Shown in pieces: positions 1-5,979 of a stretch of DNA of 5,979 nucleotides (positions are counted from its first letter, which is position 1; the number at the start of each line of letters is the position of its first letter). The stretch spans positions 1 through 5,979 of the forward strand of contig JAUPLM010000421.1 of NCBI GenBank assembly GCA_030836965.1, given 5' to 3'. The DNA is from Thermodesulfobacteriota bacterium (GTDB taxonomy: Bacteria; Desulfobacterota; Desulfobacteria; Desulfobacterales; RPRI01). The notes under the pieces were generated by a model that made no database searches, was not told the DNA's origin, and worked only from the letters and a program-made list of their open reading frames with translations. The translations under genes and the position numbers were made by a program.

Positions 1-2
1 CA

Positions 3-95
3 GCGGAAAAGGACCTTGAAAATAATCCGGTAATTTTTCTTACATATAATAATAAACTGCTTCGGTCAAGTAACTTAAACCCGGAAACGTTATAA
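3..95 (+). CDS. C-terminal tail of an unidentified protein, cut by the left edge
   Basis: One plus-strand frame is open from the left edge for 30 codons and ends at a TAA at 93-95. The other two plus frames stop within about 35 bases. The visible peptide is mixed polar and hydrophobic (it contains ENNPVIFLTYNNKLL) and looks like ordinary protein, with no recognisable motif. It would converge on the kinase gene, with 33 bp between the two stop codons and no convincing terminator hairpin in that gap. The family cannot be named from so little sequence. Thirty open codons could also occur by chance, so this is a tentative call. Confidence 0.4.
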   Translation, partial: AEKDLENNPVIFLTYNNKLLRSSNLNPETL

Positions 96-128
96 AGAAC
101 CACCCCGGCGCAGGCAGAGGTAAAGTCT

Positions 129-2675
129 CTAATTACTGCCTGACTTCATCTTTGCGAGAGCCGCTTCAATCCTTCTGCCGACTTCTCTCAGATCCGACGC
201 CATCCGGGACGCATTCTGGTAGCGTTTTCCCCGGTCTTTTTCCAGCGCCTTATCTATAATAATCACGAGAGGCTTTACTATTTTAGGATTGATCTGCTTC
301 GGGTCCGGATGTTTCACATTCATTATCTGGTTCATAAGCGCTGCAGGGCTTTCACCGAAGAAGGGAAGCTTTCCGGTTAAGAGCTGAAAAAACATTGTTC
401 CCAGTGAAAATATGTCGGATCTTCCGTCAACTTTCTCTCCGGAGAACTGTTCGGGTGACATATAGTAGGGCGTGCCTTTAACGACGCCGGTCTGTGTCTG
501 GGAAGTTGCCGTTATTCTTGCGATCCCGAAGTCGGTTATTTTGACCACGCCGCTTTTTAGGAGCATTATGTTTGCAGGTTTTATATCCCTGTGCACTATT
601 CCTTTCTGATGCGCATAATCAAGGGCTTCAGCTATGCTTGCAACATAATCAATAACTTTTTGAACCGGAAGAAGGTTTTCTTTTCGGGTATATTTTTCAA
701 GGTCTTCGCCTTCAAGATATTCCATGGCGATATAAGCGAGATTCTGATCATCACCGGCATCGTAGATGGTCACAATGTTAGGATGGGAAAGAGTACCTGC
801 GCTTTCCGCTTCCCTGAAGAATTTCTCTTTCATTTTCTGTACTTCTTCAGGGTTCTGCTCATCGCTGAACCGGAAAGTTTTTATGGCTGTGGTGCGGTTT
901 ATTCTTGGATCCATGCCAAGATAAACAATTCCCATCGCTCCTTTTCCGAGCTGTTTCTGTATCTCATATCTCCCGAGCGTGGGTTTGGTTCCGGTGGCTG
1001 TGGAAAGAAAACCGTCCGCTGACGGAGCGGCTCCGAGGGTTCCGTCTCCGAAAATCATGGTATCGCTTGCCTGGATCAGCTTCTTCTTCCTTTCCGTGAC
1101 ATCCTTGAATTTACTGTCATGCTCTTCCACGTATTCATAAACCGCAGCGGCTTTGTTGAACTGCCGCTTTCTTTCGTAATCGAGCGCAAGATTATAAAGT
1201 ATATCCTTCATCTGGTCATCCACCGGAACCCGGCGGAATTTATCGAAGGCCATATCAAGCATACCCTGTCCCTGGAAAGAAATCCCCAGCATGCGGTTGG
1301 TTTCAGCGGATTCGCCTTCAATCTTCTCTTTTTTTGTTTCGGTTACGAAATATTTAAGACTTATCACCCCTATGTAGCCCACGGTCAGTTCCAGAACAGG
1401 GTATATGACCCGAACCCAGAGGCCGTTGGATACAAAAAAGAAGATGGAAGCTCCTGTAAGGAATATAAGAAGAGTTATGAATGTCATTCCGGCCGTCATT
1501 GCCTTCAGCCTCGGTAAGATAAAGGTTATCAGAAGGCCGATCAGAAGGATTGTGATAAGTTCGGCAGCGGAATTCCAGTGCGGCTGCTGGATGAACTTCC
1601 TGTTGAGTATTGCCCATATTGTATGGGCGGAAAACTCGCCTACAGACATGGTGGGATCCGTGGGTGTGCTTATCGGGTTCATTAATCCGGATGCCGAAGC
1701 ACTTACGAGAACGAGCTTGTTTTTGAAAACATTCGGCGGGATTTTATCATTAATCACATCAAAAAATGAAAAATGTTTGAAAGAGCCTCCGGGGCCCTTG
1801 AAGTTCACCAGCAGTTCGGATACCGGGGTTGTGGGTATCTTCATAGAACCCAGAGTGACGGTTGAACCCAATTCCGCCGACAATTTTTCTCTTGAAACAT
1901 TAAGATAAACCGAAGCGAGCTTTAATGTGTAAGAGGGGAAGAAGAGCCTGCGATATTCATAAACAAGCCGTTCTCTTCTTGCTATACCGTCAATATCATT
2001 ACCGAAATTGATATGACCGATTCCGATTGAAGCCTCAATAAAAGAAGGAAGAGGGAGTATTATTTCATTGGCCTGGTAGTACTGGGCGCCGGCAGGACTT
2101 CTGATGTTCTGAATCGAATAAGCCGTAAGAAAATCGTCGGCTTTTTTTGCCTCTCCGCTTCCGGCCACAGATTCCCTGAAAAAAACCGGAAGAACGACCT
2201 TCCCGGATTCCCTGATTGCTTCAGCAAGCTTTTTATCGTTATCAAGCCTGTCCATGGTGTTTTGCAGGGCCTGAAGGTATGAAACGCCTTTTTCGCCGGT
2301 TTTATCGGAAAAAGTCGCCGTAAAAAGCGCTTCAAGTTCCTTAACCGTTTTTAATCCGGTGCTTTCTTCCGGTTCGCTCAGTATCAGATTGAGCCCTATT
2401 ACCTTCGGATCTCCCGAATTTATTTTTTTGATGCCGTCTGCGAGAATATAACGGGGCCACGGCCAGCGTCCTATTTTTTCAATCGAATCGTCATCTATAT
2501 CAACAATTATGATATCGCTTTGTGAACCCGGGTCACCTCTCAACCCAATCATTATATTATAGAGTTTTAAATCGAGGGTGTCGAGAAAGTCCATGCGCAC
2601 TAAACCTATCCCCAAAAAAAGGACGGTTATTCCAATTCCCATAAAAAGCATCGGATTCTTTTTGAAGATATTCAT
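129..2675 (-). CDS. Transmembrane CHASE2-sensor serine/threonine protein kinase with TPR-like linker
   Basis: An 848-residue receptor-like Ser/Thr kinase, probably in the inner membrane. Visible in order: KK-flanked TM helix (about 8-26); CHASE2 sensor (about 30-360) with the signature DIDDDSIEKIGRWPWPR at 59-75 and a second block around NDIDGIARR (226-234); three TM helices (about 369-388, 393-415, 421-443); two TPR-like repeats (about 460-523); low-complexity linker (540-567); PknB-type kinase domain (about 570-834). The kinase looks catalytically complete: glycine loop GKGAMG 577-582, Lys599, likely helix-C Glu622, HRDIKPAN 695-702, DFG 715-717, SPE 740-742. Four TMs place CHASE2 in the periplasm and the kinase in the cytoplasm. 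CHASE2 is an extracytoplasmic sensor domain of unknown ligand. The start at 2675 is preceded by a weak GGGGA ribosome site 8 nt upstream. The 134-bp gap from queC suggests a separate transcript. Substrates are unknown. Family assignment is firm; signal and target are not. Confidence 0.95.
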   Translation of the reverse strand: MNIFKKNPMLFMGIGITVLFLGIGLVRMDFLDTLDLKLYNIMIGLRGDPGSQSDIIIVDIDDDSIEKIGRWPWPRYILADGIKKINSGDPKVIGLNLILSEPEESTGLKTVKELEALFTATFSDKTGEKGVSYLQALQNTMDRLDNDKKLAEAIRESGKVVLPVFFRESVAGSGEAKKADDFLTAYSIQNIRSPAGAQYYQANEIILPLPSFIEASIGIGHINFGNDIDGIARRERLVYEYRRLFFPSYTLKLASVYLNVSREKLSAELGSTVTLGSMKIPTTPVSELLVNFKGPGGSFKHFSFFDVINDKIPPNVFKNKLVLVSASASGLMNPISTPTDPTMSVGEFSAHTIWAILNRKFIQQPHWNSAAELITILLIGLLITFILPRLKAMTAGMTFITLLIFLTGASIFFFVSNGLWVRVIYPVLELTVGYIGVISLKYFVTETKKEKIEGESAETNRMLGISFQGQGMLDMAFDKFRRVPVDDQMKDILYNLALDYERKRQFNKAAAVYEYVEEHDSKFKDVTERKKKLIQASDTMIFGDGTLGAAPSADGFLSTATGTKPTLGRYEIQKQLGKGAMGIVYLGMDPRINRTTAIKTFRFSDEQNPEEVQKMKEKFFREAESAGTLSHPNIVTIYDAGDDQNLAYIAMEYLEGEDLEKYTRKENLLPVQKVIDYVASIAEALDYAHQKGIVHRDIKPANIMLLKSGVVKITDFGIARITATSQTQTGVVKGTPYYMSPEQFSGEKVDGRSDIFSLGTMFFQLLTGKLPFFGESPAALMNQIMNVKHPDPKQINPKIVKPLVIIIDKALEKDRGKRYQNASRMASDLREVGRRIEAALAKMKSGSN

Positions 2676-2744
2676 CGCATTTATCCCCGGACTTTTGGTG
2701 ATCGGTAAGCAAGTTAAATAAAATTATTTATGAAATTATTCTGC

Positions 2745-2773
2745 TAAATAGTCTTGCGGAGAGAATTTGTCAA
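2745..2773 (-). promoter_or_regulatory. Candidate sigma70 promoter for the CHASE2 kinase gene
   Basis: On the minus strand a perfect TTGACA (2768-2773) is followed after 17 nt by TATTTA (2745-2750), an imperfect -10 box. Transcription would start near 2738, giving a leader of about 60 nt before the kinase ATG at 2675. The site lies in the gap after queC, so the kinase could be expressed independently of queEC. The -35 match and spacing are good, but the -10 matches only three of six consensus bases. No Rho-independent terminator is visible between queC and this site, so read-through from queC is also possible. The rest of the 2676-2809 gap is AT-rich with no other feature I can support. Confidence 0.35.
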
Positions 2774-2809
2774 ATGGTATCGCATCAAAATTGCTGGGAA
2801 AAATGTATT

Positions 2810-3505
2810 TTACGGCATAACGGCGTATTCTGCAGGATCCTTTAATCCAGCTTCTTTAAAACCTTTTTTTCTTAAAAAGCAGCTGTCACAAAGACCGCAT
2901 GCCCGGCCATTCTGATCCGGGTCATAACAGCTGTGGGTAAGCGAATAATCAACCCCAAGATTAATGCCTGTTTTAATAATCTGAGACTTTGTCATGCTGA
3001 TTAAAGGAGTTCTGATCTTTAACCTTTTTTTACCTTCGACGCCTGCTTTTGTCGCAAGATTTGCCATCTGCTCAAATGCGGCAATATATTCGGGTCTGCA
3101 GTCGGAGTATCCGCTGAAATCTATCGCATTGACACCGATGAATATATCGAATGAGCGGATAACTTCCGCCCATGCAAGCGCATGGGATAAAAAGATCGTG
3201 TTTCTTGCCGGGACATATGTTACGGGTATCTCTCCGGTCATTGAAATAAGAGTTCTTGATTTGGGCACTTCGATATTATCTGTCAAAGCTGAACCACCGA
3301 TTTTATCAAGATCCAGATTTATAACAAGATGCTTTGTCACTCCGAATACTTCCGCCACTTTTTTTGCTGCGTTCAGTTCATATGAGTGGCGCTGGCCGTA
3401 ATAAAAACTCAGACTGAACAGCTCAAAGCCTTCGCTTTTTGCTATCGCCATTGCCGTTGTTGAATCGAGGCCCCCGCTTGAAAGAATAACCGCTTTCTTT
3501 TCCAT
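2810..3505 (-). CDS. queC: 7-cyano-7-deazaguanine synthase QueC
   Basis: A 231-residue cytoplasmic enzyme that converts 7-carboxy-7-deazaguanine (CDG) to 7-cyano-7-deazaguanine (preQ0) using ATP and ammonia, the last step of preQ0 synthesis for queuosine tRNA modification. The N-terminal PP-loop SGGLDS at 10-15 binds ATP. YVPARN and the block [18 protein letters not shown] are family hallmarks. Four C-terminal cysteines (193, 203, 206, 209) form the expected structural zinc site. Length is normal and no key residue is missing. The ATG at 3505 puts SGGLDS at the usual distance from the start. AAGGA at 3518-3522 follows the queE stop codon immediately and lies 12 nt before this ATG, so the two genes are likely translated from one mRNA. 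Assignment is firm. Confidence 0.97.
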   Translation of the reverse strand: MEKKAVILSSGGLDSTTAMAIAKSEGFELFSLSFYYGQRHSYELNAAKKVAEVFGVTKHLVINLDLDKIGGSALTDNIEVPKSRTLISMTGEIPVTYVPARNTIFLSHALAWAEVIRSFDIFIGVNAIDFSGYSDCRPEYIAAFEQMANLATKAGVEGKKRLKIRTPLISMTKSQIIKTGINLGVDYSLTHSCYDPDQNGRACGLCDSCFLRKKGFKEAGLKDPAEYAVMP

Positions 3506-3522
3506 TATAGAAATTGTTCCTT

Positions 3523-4167
3523 TTAAACTCCCCTGTCAATATCCGGCCAGATTATCTTATGCAATTGAATATGAAAACGGACCATCAGCTTATCTTCCAG
3601 CAGCCATTCTGCAAGATCTGAAAATTTCATTTTGCCGGGTACGGGAGAGATAAGTATATTCTCCCTCAGAAACCAGCCCGGAATCAGTTTTATAAAATCT
3701 TTCGCAAATCCATAATCTTCACGATTGCATATTACAAACTTGATCTGGTCTTTGATGTTAAGTCTGTTAAGGTTATCAGGGATATTTTTTTCAGATTCAC
3801 CGCTTCCCGGGCATTTAATATCCAGAATTTTAATGCACCTTTCATCAATTCGGCTTATGTCGATTGTTCCGTTTGTTTCCAGTAAAACCTTATAGCCGTT
3901 CTCAATAAGATTTGTTATCAAAAACGGCGTTTCCTTCTGGATCAAAGGCTCACCTCCTGTTATTTCCACAAGAGGGCACCGGTAATCCGAAACTCTGTCT
4001 GTGATTTCTGTAATGGTAAGGCAGGTACCTTCTTCATAAGCATACTTTGTGTCGCAATAGGAGCACCTGAGATTACACCCTGCAAGCCTGATGAAGGTAC
4101 ACGGCAGTCCGGCATACAGGGATTCACCCTGTATGCTGTTGAATATTTCGTTCACGATAACCGGCAT
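3523..4167 (-). CDS. queE: 7-carboxy-7-deazaguanine synthase QueE (radical SAM)
   Basis: A 214-residue radical SAM enzyme that rearranges 6-carboxy-5,6,7,8-tetrahydropterin (CPH4) to 7-carboxy-7-deazaguanine (CDG), the step before QueC. Counting from the ATG at 4167, the N-terminal block [12 protein letters not shown] is typical. The canonical CX3CX2C cluster motif is C31, C35 and C38, followed by DTKYA. The SAM-binding GGEP is at 71-74. The frame stays open upstream, with ATGs at 4206 and 4239 that would give 225 or 238 residues. I prefer 4167 because QueE proteins normally begin just before the VNEIF-like block and because a candidate promoter would start transcription near 4246. The best ribosome site for 4167 is AGGAG at 4184-4188, a long 16 nt away, so the start is less certain than the function. 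It is the first gene of a queE-queC pair with a 17-nt gap. Confidence 0.95.
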   Translation of the reverse strand: MPVIVNEIFNSIQGESLYAGLPCTFIRLAGCNLRCSYCDTKYAYEEGTCLTITEITDRVSDYRCPLVEITGGEPLIQKETPFLITNLIENGYKVLLETNGTIDISRIDERCIKILDIKCPGSGESEKNIPDNLNRLNIKDQIKFVICNREDYGFAKDFIKLIPGWFLRENILISPVPGKMKFSDLAEWLLEDKLMVRFHIQLHKIIWPDIDRGV

Positions 4168-4252
4168 ATAATCTTTACTCTGTCTCCTGTCTCTGACTTT
4201 TTCCATTATACCAGTAAGGTTACAGATTGCAAACAGCATGAAACGGTCTCTC

Positions 4253-4280
4253 TATATATTGCCGGGTTATTGACAATCAA
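4253..4280 (-). promoter_or_regulatory. Candidate promoter for queE-queC
   Basis: On the minus strand TTGATT (4275-4280) and TATATA (4253-4258) are separated by 16 nt; each matches four of six consensus bases. The predicted start near 4246 leaves only about 7 nt before the upstream ATG at 4239 but about 80 nt before the preferred queE ATG at 4167, which favours the shorter protein. I looked for a preQ1 riboswitch in that leader and saw no class I stem with its A-rich tail. This is a pattern match only. Confidence 0.35.
4256..4267. repeat. 12-bp direct repeat, copy 1 (queE side)
   Basis: ATATTGCCGGGT occurs here and again at 4420-4431, 164 bp away in the same orientation, both within the queE/manA intergenic region. 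After each copy, ACAAT follows within a few bases (4273-4277 and 4433-4437), so the similarity extends past the exact match with an indel. This copy overlaps the candidate queE -10 and spacer. It may be a regulator site or a remnant of a small duplication; chance cannot be excluded. Confidence 0.4.
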
Positions 4281-4296
4281 GTATAAATAATATTAG
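4270..4296 (+). promoter_or_regulatory. Candidate promoter for manA, back to back with the queE promoter
   Basis: A perfect TTGACA (4270-4275) is followed by an AT-rich stretch. The best -10 is TATTAG (4291-4296) after a short 15-nt spacer, so the match is weak. Its -35 overlaps the proposed queE -35 because TTGACAATCAA reads TTGA from both strands. If used, the manA leader would be about 135 nt long and would contain the hairpin at 4327-4343. Confidence 0.25.
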
Positions 4297-4326
4297 TAAG
4301 TAATAGAATTATCACCTCTGTTTTTC

Positions 4327-4343
4327 CGCCCATCAAGTGGGCG
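4327..4343 (+). other. Small GC-rich hairpin in the manA leader
   Basis: CGCCCA (4327-4332) and TGGGCG (4338-4343) are perfect 6-bp inverted arms around the 5-nt loop TCAAG, in otherwise AT-rich DNA. The T-run (4321-4325) lies before the hairpin on the plus strand and becomes an A-run after it on the minus strand. Neither orientation therefore has the trailing U-run of an intrinsic terminator. It could be a leader structure affecting manA mRNA stability or translation, or a protein-binding palindrome. Confidence 0.4.
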
Positions 4344-4419
4344 CTGATATGGGCTCCGTTTATCGGGGTCGGGATAAAATCAGAACAGTATATTAATATC
4401 TGGCCAGAAATACAAAAAA

Positions 4420-4431
4420 ATATTGCCGGGT
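4420..4431. repeat. 12-bp direct repeat, copy 2 (manA ribosome-site region)
   Basis: This is the second exact copy of ATATTGCCGGGT. It ends 7 nt before the manA ATG at 4439 and covers the place where a ribosome binding site should be; its CCGGG is the only purine-containing candidate, and a poor one. A protein or small RNA binding this motif here would block manA translation or elongation, but that is inference from position alone. Confidence 0.4.
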
Positions 4432-4438
4432 AACAATA

Positions 4439-5638
4439 ATGAACGGAATCGGATTATTAAAAAATATTGTTAAGGAGTATTCATGGGGATCATATACTGC
4501 GATCCCGGCGCTGCTTGGCAAAAAACCGCCATATCATAAACCGCAGGCCGAACTCTGGATGGGAGCTCACCCTTCCGGATCTTCAATGATTAAAACCGAA
4601 AACGGATGGGAGAGCCTTTACAGCCTCATAAGACGATATCCTGATGAGATCCTCGGAAAGAGCTGCGCAAAAAAATTCGGAGGTGAACTTCCTTTCCTCT
4701 TCAAGGTAATTGCGGCTTCCGAACCCCTTTCCATACAGGCTCATCCTAACCGGACCCTCGCAAAGAAAGGATTCACGAGAGAAAACAGACAGGGTATTTC
4801 TCCCGGTTCTTCCATAAGAAACTACAGGGATGATAAGCACAAGCCCGAACTTGTTTGTGCTCTGACCGATTTTAAGGCTTTATGCGGTTTCAGAAAAATA
4901 CCGGATATTCTTAACCTCTTTAAAAAGGTTTGTCCCGGGAGTCTCGGAAAAGCTATTTACGCACTTGAAAATAATCCGGATTCATCCGGACTGAAAATGT
5001 TTATTTCTTGTCTGATGGAGCTGGGTGATGAACGGAAAAAAAAAGTAATTTCGGAAGCCGATAGAAATGTCAGGAGCTTTACCTGTGATGAACCGGCGTT
5101 CGGATGTGTCGCCCGGCTTATTGAAAGCCACCCAACCGATATCGGGGTGTTGTCGCCTTTATATCTGAATCTTGTCAGCTTAAGTCCCGGGCAGGCCGTT
5201 TTCCTTCCATCCGGACAGCTTCACGCGTACCTGGGAGGAACAGCGCTGGAGCTGATGGCAGATTCCGACAATGTCGTAAGAGGAGGACTTACACAAAAGC
5301 ATATCGATCCCGTTGAGCTTCTGAAAATCGTGAATTTCAGAAGTCACCGGGTTAATATGATTTTGCCGGTGAAGAACCGGAAAGAGTATGTTTATAAAAC
5401 ATCCGCCAGAGAGTTTACGCTTTCAAAAATCATTATAGACACCTGTAGTACGTATGCCGGCCCTCAAAGAAGAAATGCTGAAATTATATTATGTATAAAA
5501 GGAAGAGCTGTCATTACCGGGGCTGAAGGCAACCGGTTAAACTTGTCACGGGGAAAATCAGTTATTGTTCCGGCTTCGGAAAAGTATTACAGAATAGACG
5601 GAAATGCGACTTTATACAAGGCGCAAACACCTTTTTGA
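4439..5638 (+). CDS. manA: Mannose-6-phosphate isomerase, class I
   Basis: A 399-residue zinc enzyme interconverting fructose-6-phosphate and mannose-6-phosphate, used in mannose catabolism or, running the other way, GDP-mannose and surface polysaccharide synthesis. The length fits the long E. coli-like class I form rather than the shorter Bacillus type. Expected zinc ligands are all visible: Gln100 and His102 in SIQAHPN, Glu137 in KHKPEL, and His262 in LHAYLGG. Arg281 in DNVVRGG matches the conserved catalytic-site arginine. The first family signature, YRDDKHKPE (129-137), has Lys where Asn is usual; the second (262-287) has small changes, RGG for RAG and TQK for TPK. The start is supported by the normal N-terminal block LLKNIVKEYSWGS. 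There is no strong ribosome site. Upstream is a long intergenic leader; downstream a cupin gene follows after 14 nt. The family call is firm; the physiological direction is not shown. Confidence 0.96.
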   Translation: MNGIGLLKNIVKEYSWGSYTAIPALLGKKPPYHKPQAELWMGAHPSGSSMIKTENGWESLYSLIRRYPDEILGKSCAKKFGGELPFLFKVIAASEPLSIQAHPNRTLAKKGFTRENRQGISPGSSIRNYRDDKHKPELVCALTDFKALCGFRKIPDILNLFKKVCPGSLGKAIYALENNPDSSGLKMFISCLMELGDERKKKVISEADRNVRSFTCDEPAFGCVARLIESHPTDIGVLSPLYLNLVSLSPGQAVFLPSGQLHAYLGGTALELMADSDNVVRGGLTQKHIDPVELLKIVNFRSHRVNMILPVKNRKEYVYKTSAREFTLSKIIIDTCSTYAGPQRRNAEIILCIKGRAVITGAEGNRLNLSRGKSVIVPASEKYYRIDGNATLYKAQTPF

Positions 5639-5639
5639 A

Positions 5640-5644
5640 GGAGG
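5640..5644 (+). promoter_or_regulatory. Strong ribosome binding site for the cupin gene, abutting the manA stop
   Basis: AAGGAGG (5638-5644) has its core GGAGG 8 nt before the ATG at 5653, an ideal spacing. Its first A is the last base of the manA TGA. This fixes the start of the cupin gene and indicates that it is translated from the manA transcript. It contrasts with manA itself, which has only a poor site. Confidence 0.85.
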
Positions 5645-5652
5645 CTGCATTT

Positions 5653-5979
5653 ATGAATGAGAATATTGTAATATCAAAAGGCGTGCCTTTCAATCTTTCC
5701 GACGGTGTTTCATACGCTATCGGCTCTGTGGTCAGCAAAACGCTGCTTAAGAAAAATGTCGGCAATCTTACACTCTTTTCATTTGACCATGGACAGGGCC
5801 TCACCGAACACACCTCGCCTTACGATGCCGTGGTCTATATCCTGGACGGCAAGGCGGAGATCCTCATCGGCGGTGAACCTAAAACGGTTACGACCGGAGA
5901 TATGATCATTATGCCGGCCGGTATTCCTCATGCGCTTAACGCTGTTGAGCGTTTTAAAATGCTGCTTATCATGATTCGC
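5653..5979 (+). CDS. Small single-domain cupin protein, 3' end cut by the window
   Basis: 109 codons are open to the right edge without a stop. Small cupins of this type are about that long, so probably only a few residues are missing. It is a cytoplasmic beta-barrel protein of the RmlC-like cupin fold, with no signal peptide or TM. Cupin motif 1 is recognisable in residues 47-66 (QGLTEH through ILDG) and motif 2 in residues 82-93 (GDMIIMPAGIPH). His53 and His93 remain, but the second His of the usual HxH is Ser55 and the Glu is replaced by Asp58 or missing, so the metal site is reduced or different. This HTxP(Y/F)DA variant is, as I recall, normal for its subfamily. Its strong ribosome site adjoins the manA stop, suggesting co-expression and perhaps a sugar-related role, but no substrate can be named. 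Confidence 0.88.
   Translation, partial: MNENIVISKGVPFNLSDGVSYAIGSVVSKTLLKKNVGNLTLFSFDHGQGLTEHTSPYDAVVYILDGKAEILIGGEPKTVTTGDMIIMPAGIPHALNAVERFKMLLIMIR

Noticed and set aside
15..30. A 16-base match between the left edge (15-30) and manA (4964-4979)
   Set aside because: Both copies encode Leu-Glu-Asn-Asn-Pro in what appear to be unrelated genes and the match does not extend. It is most likely chance similarity from shared codon preference.
113..140. GGCAG...CTGCC inverted repeat across the kinase stop codon, considered as a bidirectional terminator between convergent genes
   Set aside because: The arms are only 5 bp with an 18-nt loop and no T-run on either side.
591..1908. Several open frames of 64-167 codons on the plus strand, opposite the kinase gene
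   Set aside because: They lie fully antisense to a long gene with clear CHASE2 and kinase motifs, encode no recognisable domain and have poor start context. They are frame shadows.
2715..2730. AT-only inverted repeat (TAAATAA-AA-TTATTTA) between queC and the kinase gene
   Set aside because: It has a 2-nt loop, no GC pairs and no following T-run, so it cannot serve as an intrinsic terminator. Such palindromes are common in AT-rich spacers.
4168..4250. preQ1 riboswitch in front of queE
   Set aside because: No short stem-loop followed by an A-rich pseudoknot tail next to the ribosome site could be found.
4327..4343. The GC-rich hairpin as a Rho-independent terminator
   Set aside because: The T-run precedes the stem on the plus strand and is an A-run on the minus strand, so neither direction has the required U-tract.
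4349..4396. A 15-codon open frame in the manA leader (ATG at 4349, TAA at 4394-4396), considered as a leader peptide
   Set aside because: It has no good ribosome site, no run of a regulatory amino acid and no following attenuator pair.

Overview
This window reads as ordinary Gram-negative bacterial chromosome of moderate GC content with tightly packed genes. A multipass sensor kinase whose sensor domain would face the periplasm, de novo queuosine enzymes and a long E. coli-type mannose-6-phosphate isomerase are all present. The CHASE2 plus TPR plus Ser/Thr kinase architecture recalls Desulfobacterota (former Deltaproteobacteria). That placement is inference from protein style; spirochaetes or related deep-branching Gram-negatives remain possible. 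I see no transposase, integrase, tRNA, rRNA, CRISPR array or phage gene.

Layout. (1) 3-95, plus strand: about 30 codons that look like the tail of a gene entering from the left. (2) 129-2675, minus strand: an 848-residue membrane receptor kinase (N-terminal TM, CHASE2, three TMs, two TPR-like repeats, PknB-type kinase). (3) 2676-2809: a 134-bp gap with a candidate promoter for the kinase. (4) 2810-3505 and 3523-4167, minus strand: queC and queE, transcribed queE then queC with a 17-nt gap, making preQ0 for queuosine tRNA modification. (5) A divergent control region from about 4168 to 4438, with overlapping candidate -35 boxes, a 12-bp direct repeat and a small hairpin in the leader on the plus side. 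(6) 4439-5638, plus strand: class I mannose-6-phosphate isomerase (manA). (7) 5653 to the right edge, plus strand: a small single-domain cupin whose ribosome binding site overlaps the manA stop codon.

How the genes relate. queE and queC catalyse consecutive steps (CPH4 to CDG to preQ0); queD and the GTP cyclohydrolase must be encoded elsewhere if the pathway is complete. manA connects fructose-6-phosphate to mannose-6-phosphate and so to GDP-mannose and surface sugars; the following cupin is probably co-transcribed but has no assigned function. The kinase appears to be a separate unit, with no visible link to queuosine or mannose metabolism.

I found no clear undescribed system. The best items for a second look are the divergent queE/manA control region and the architecture of the CHASE2-TPR kinase.
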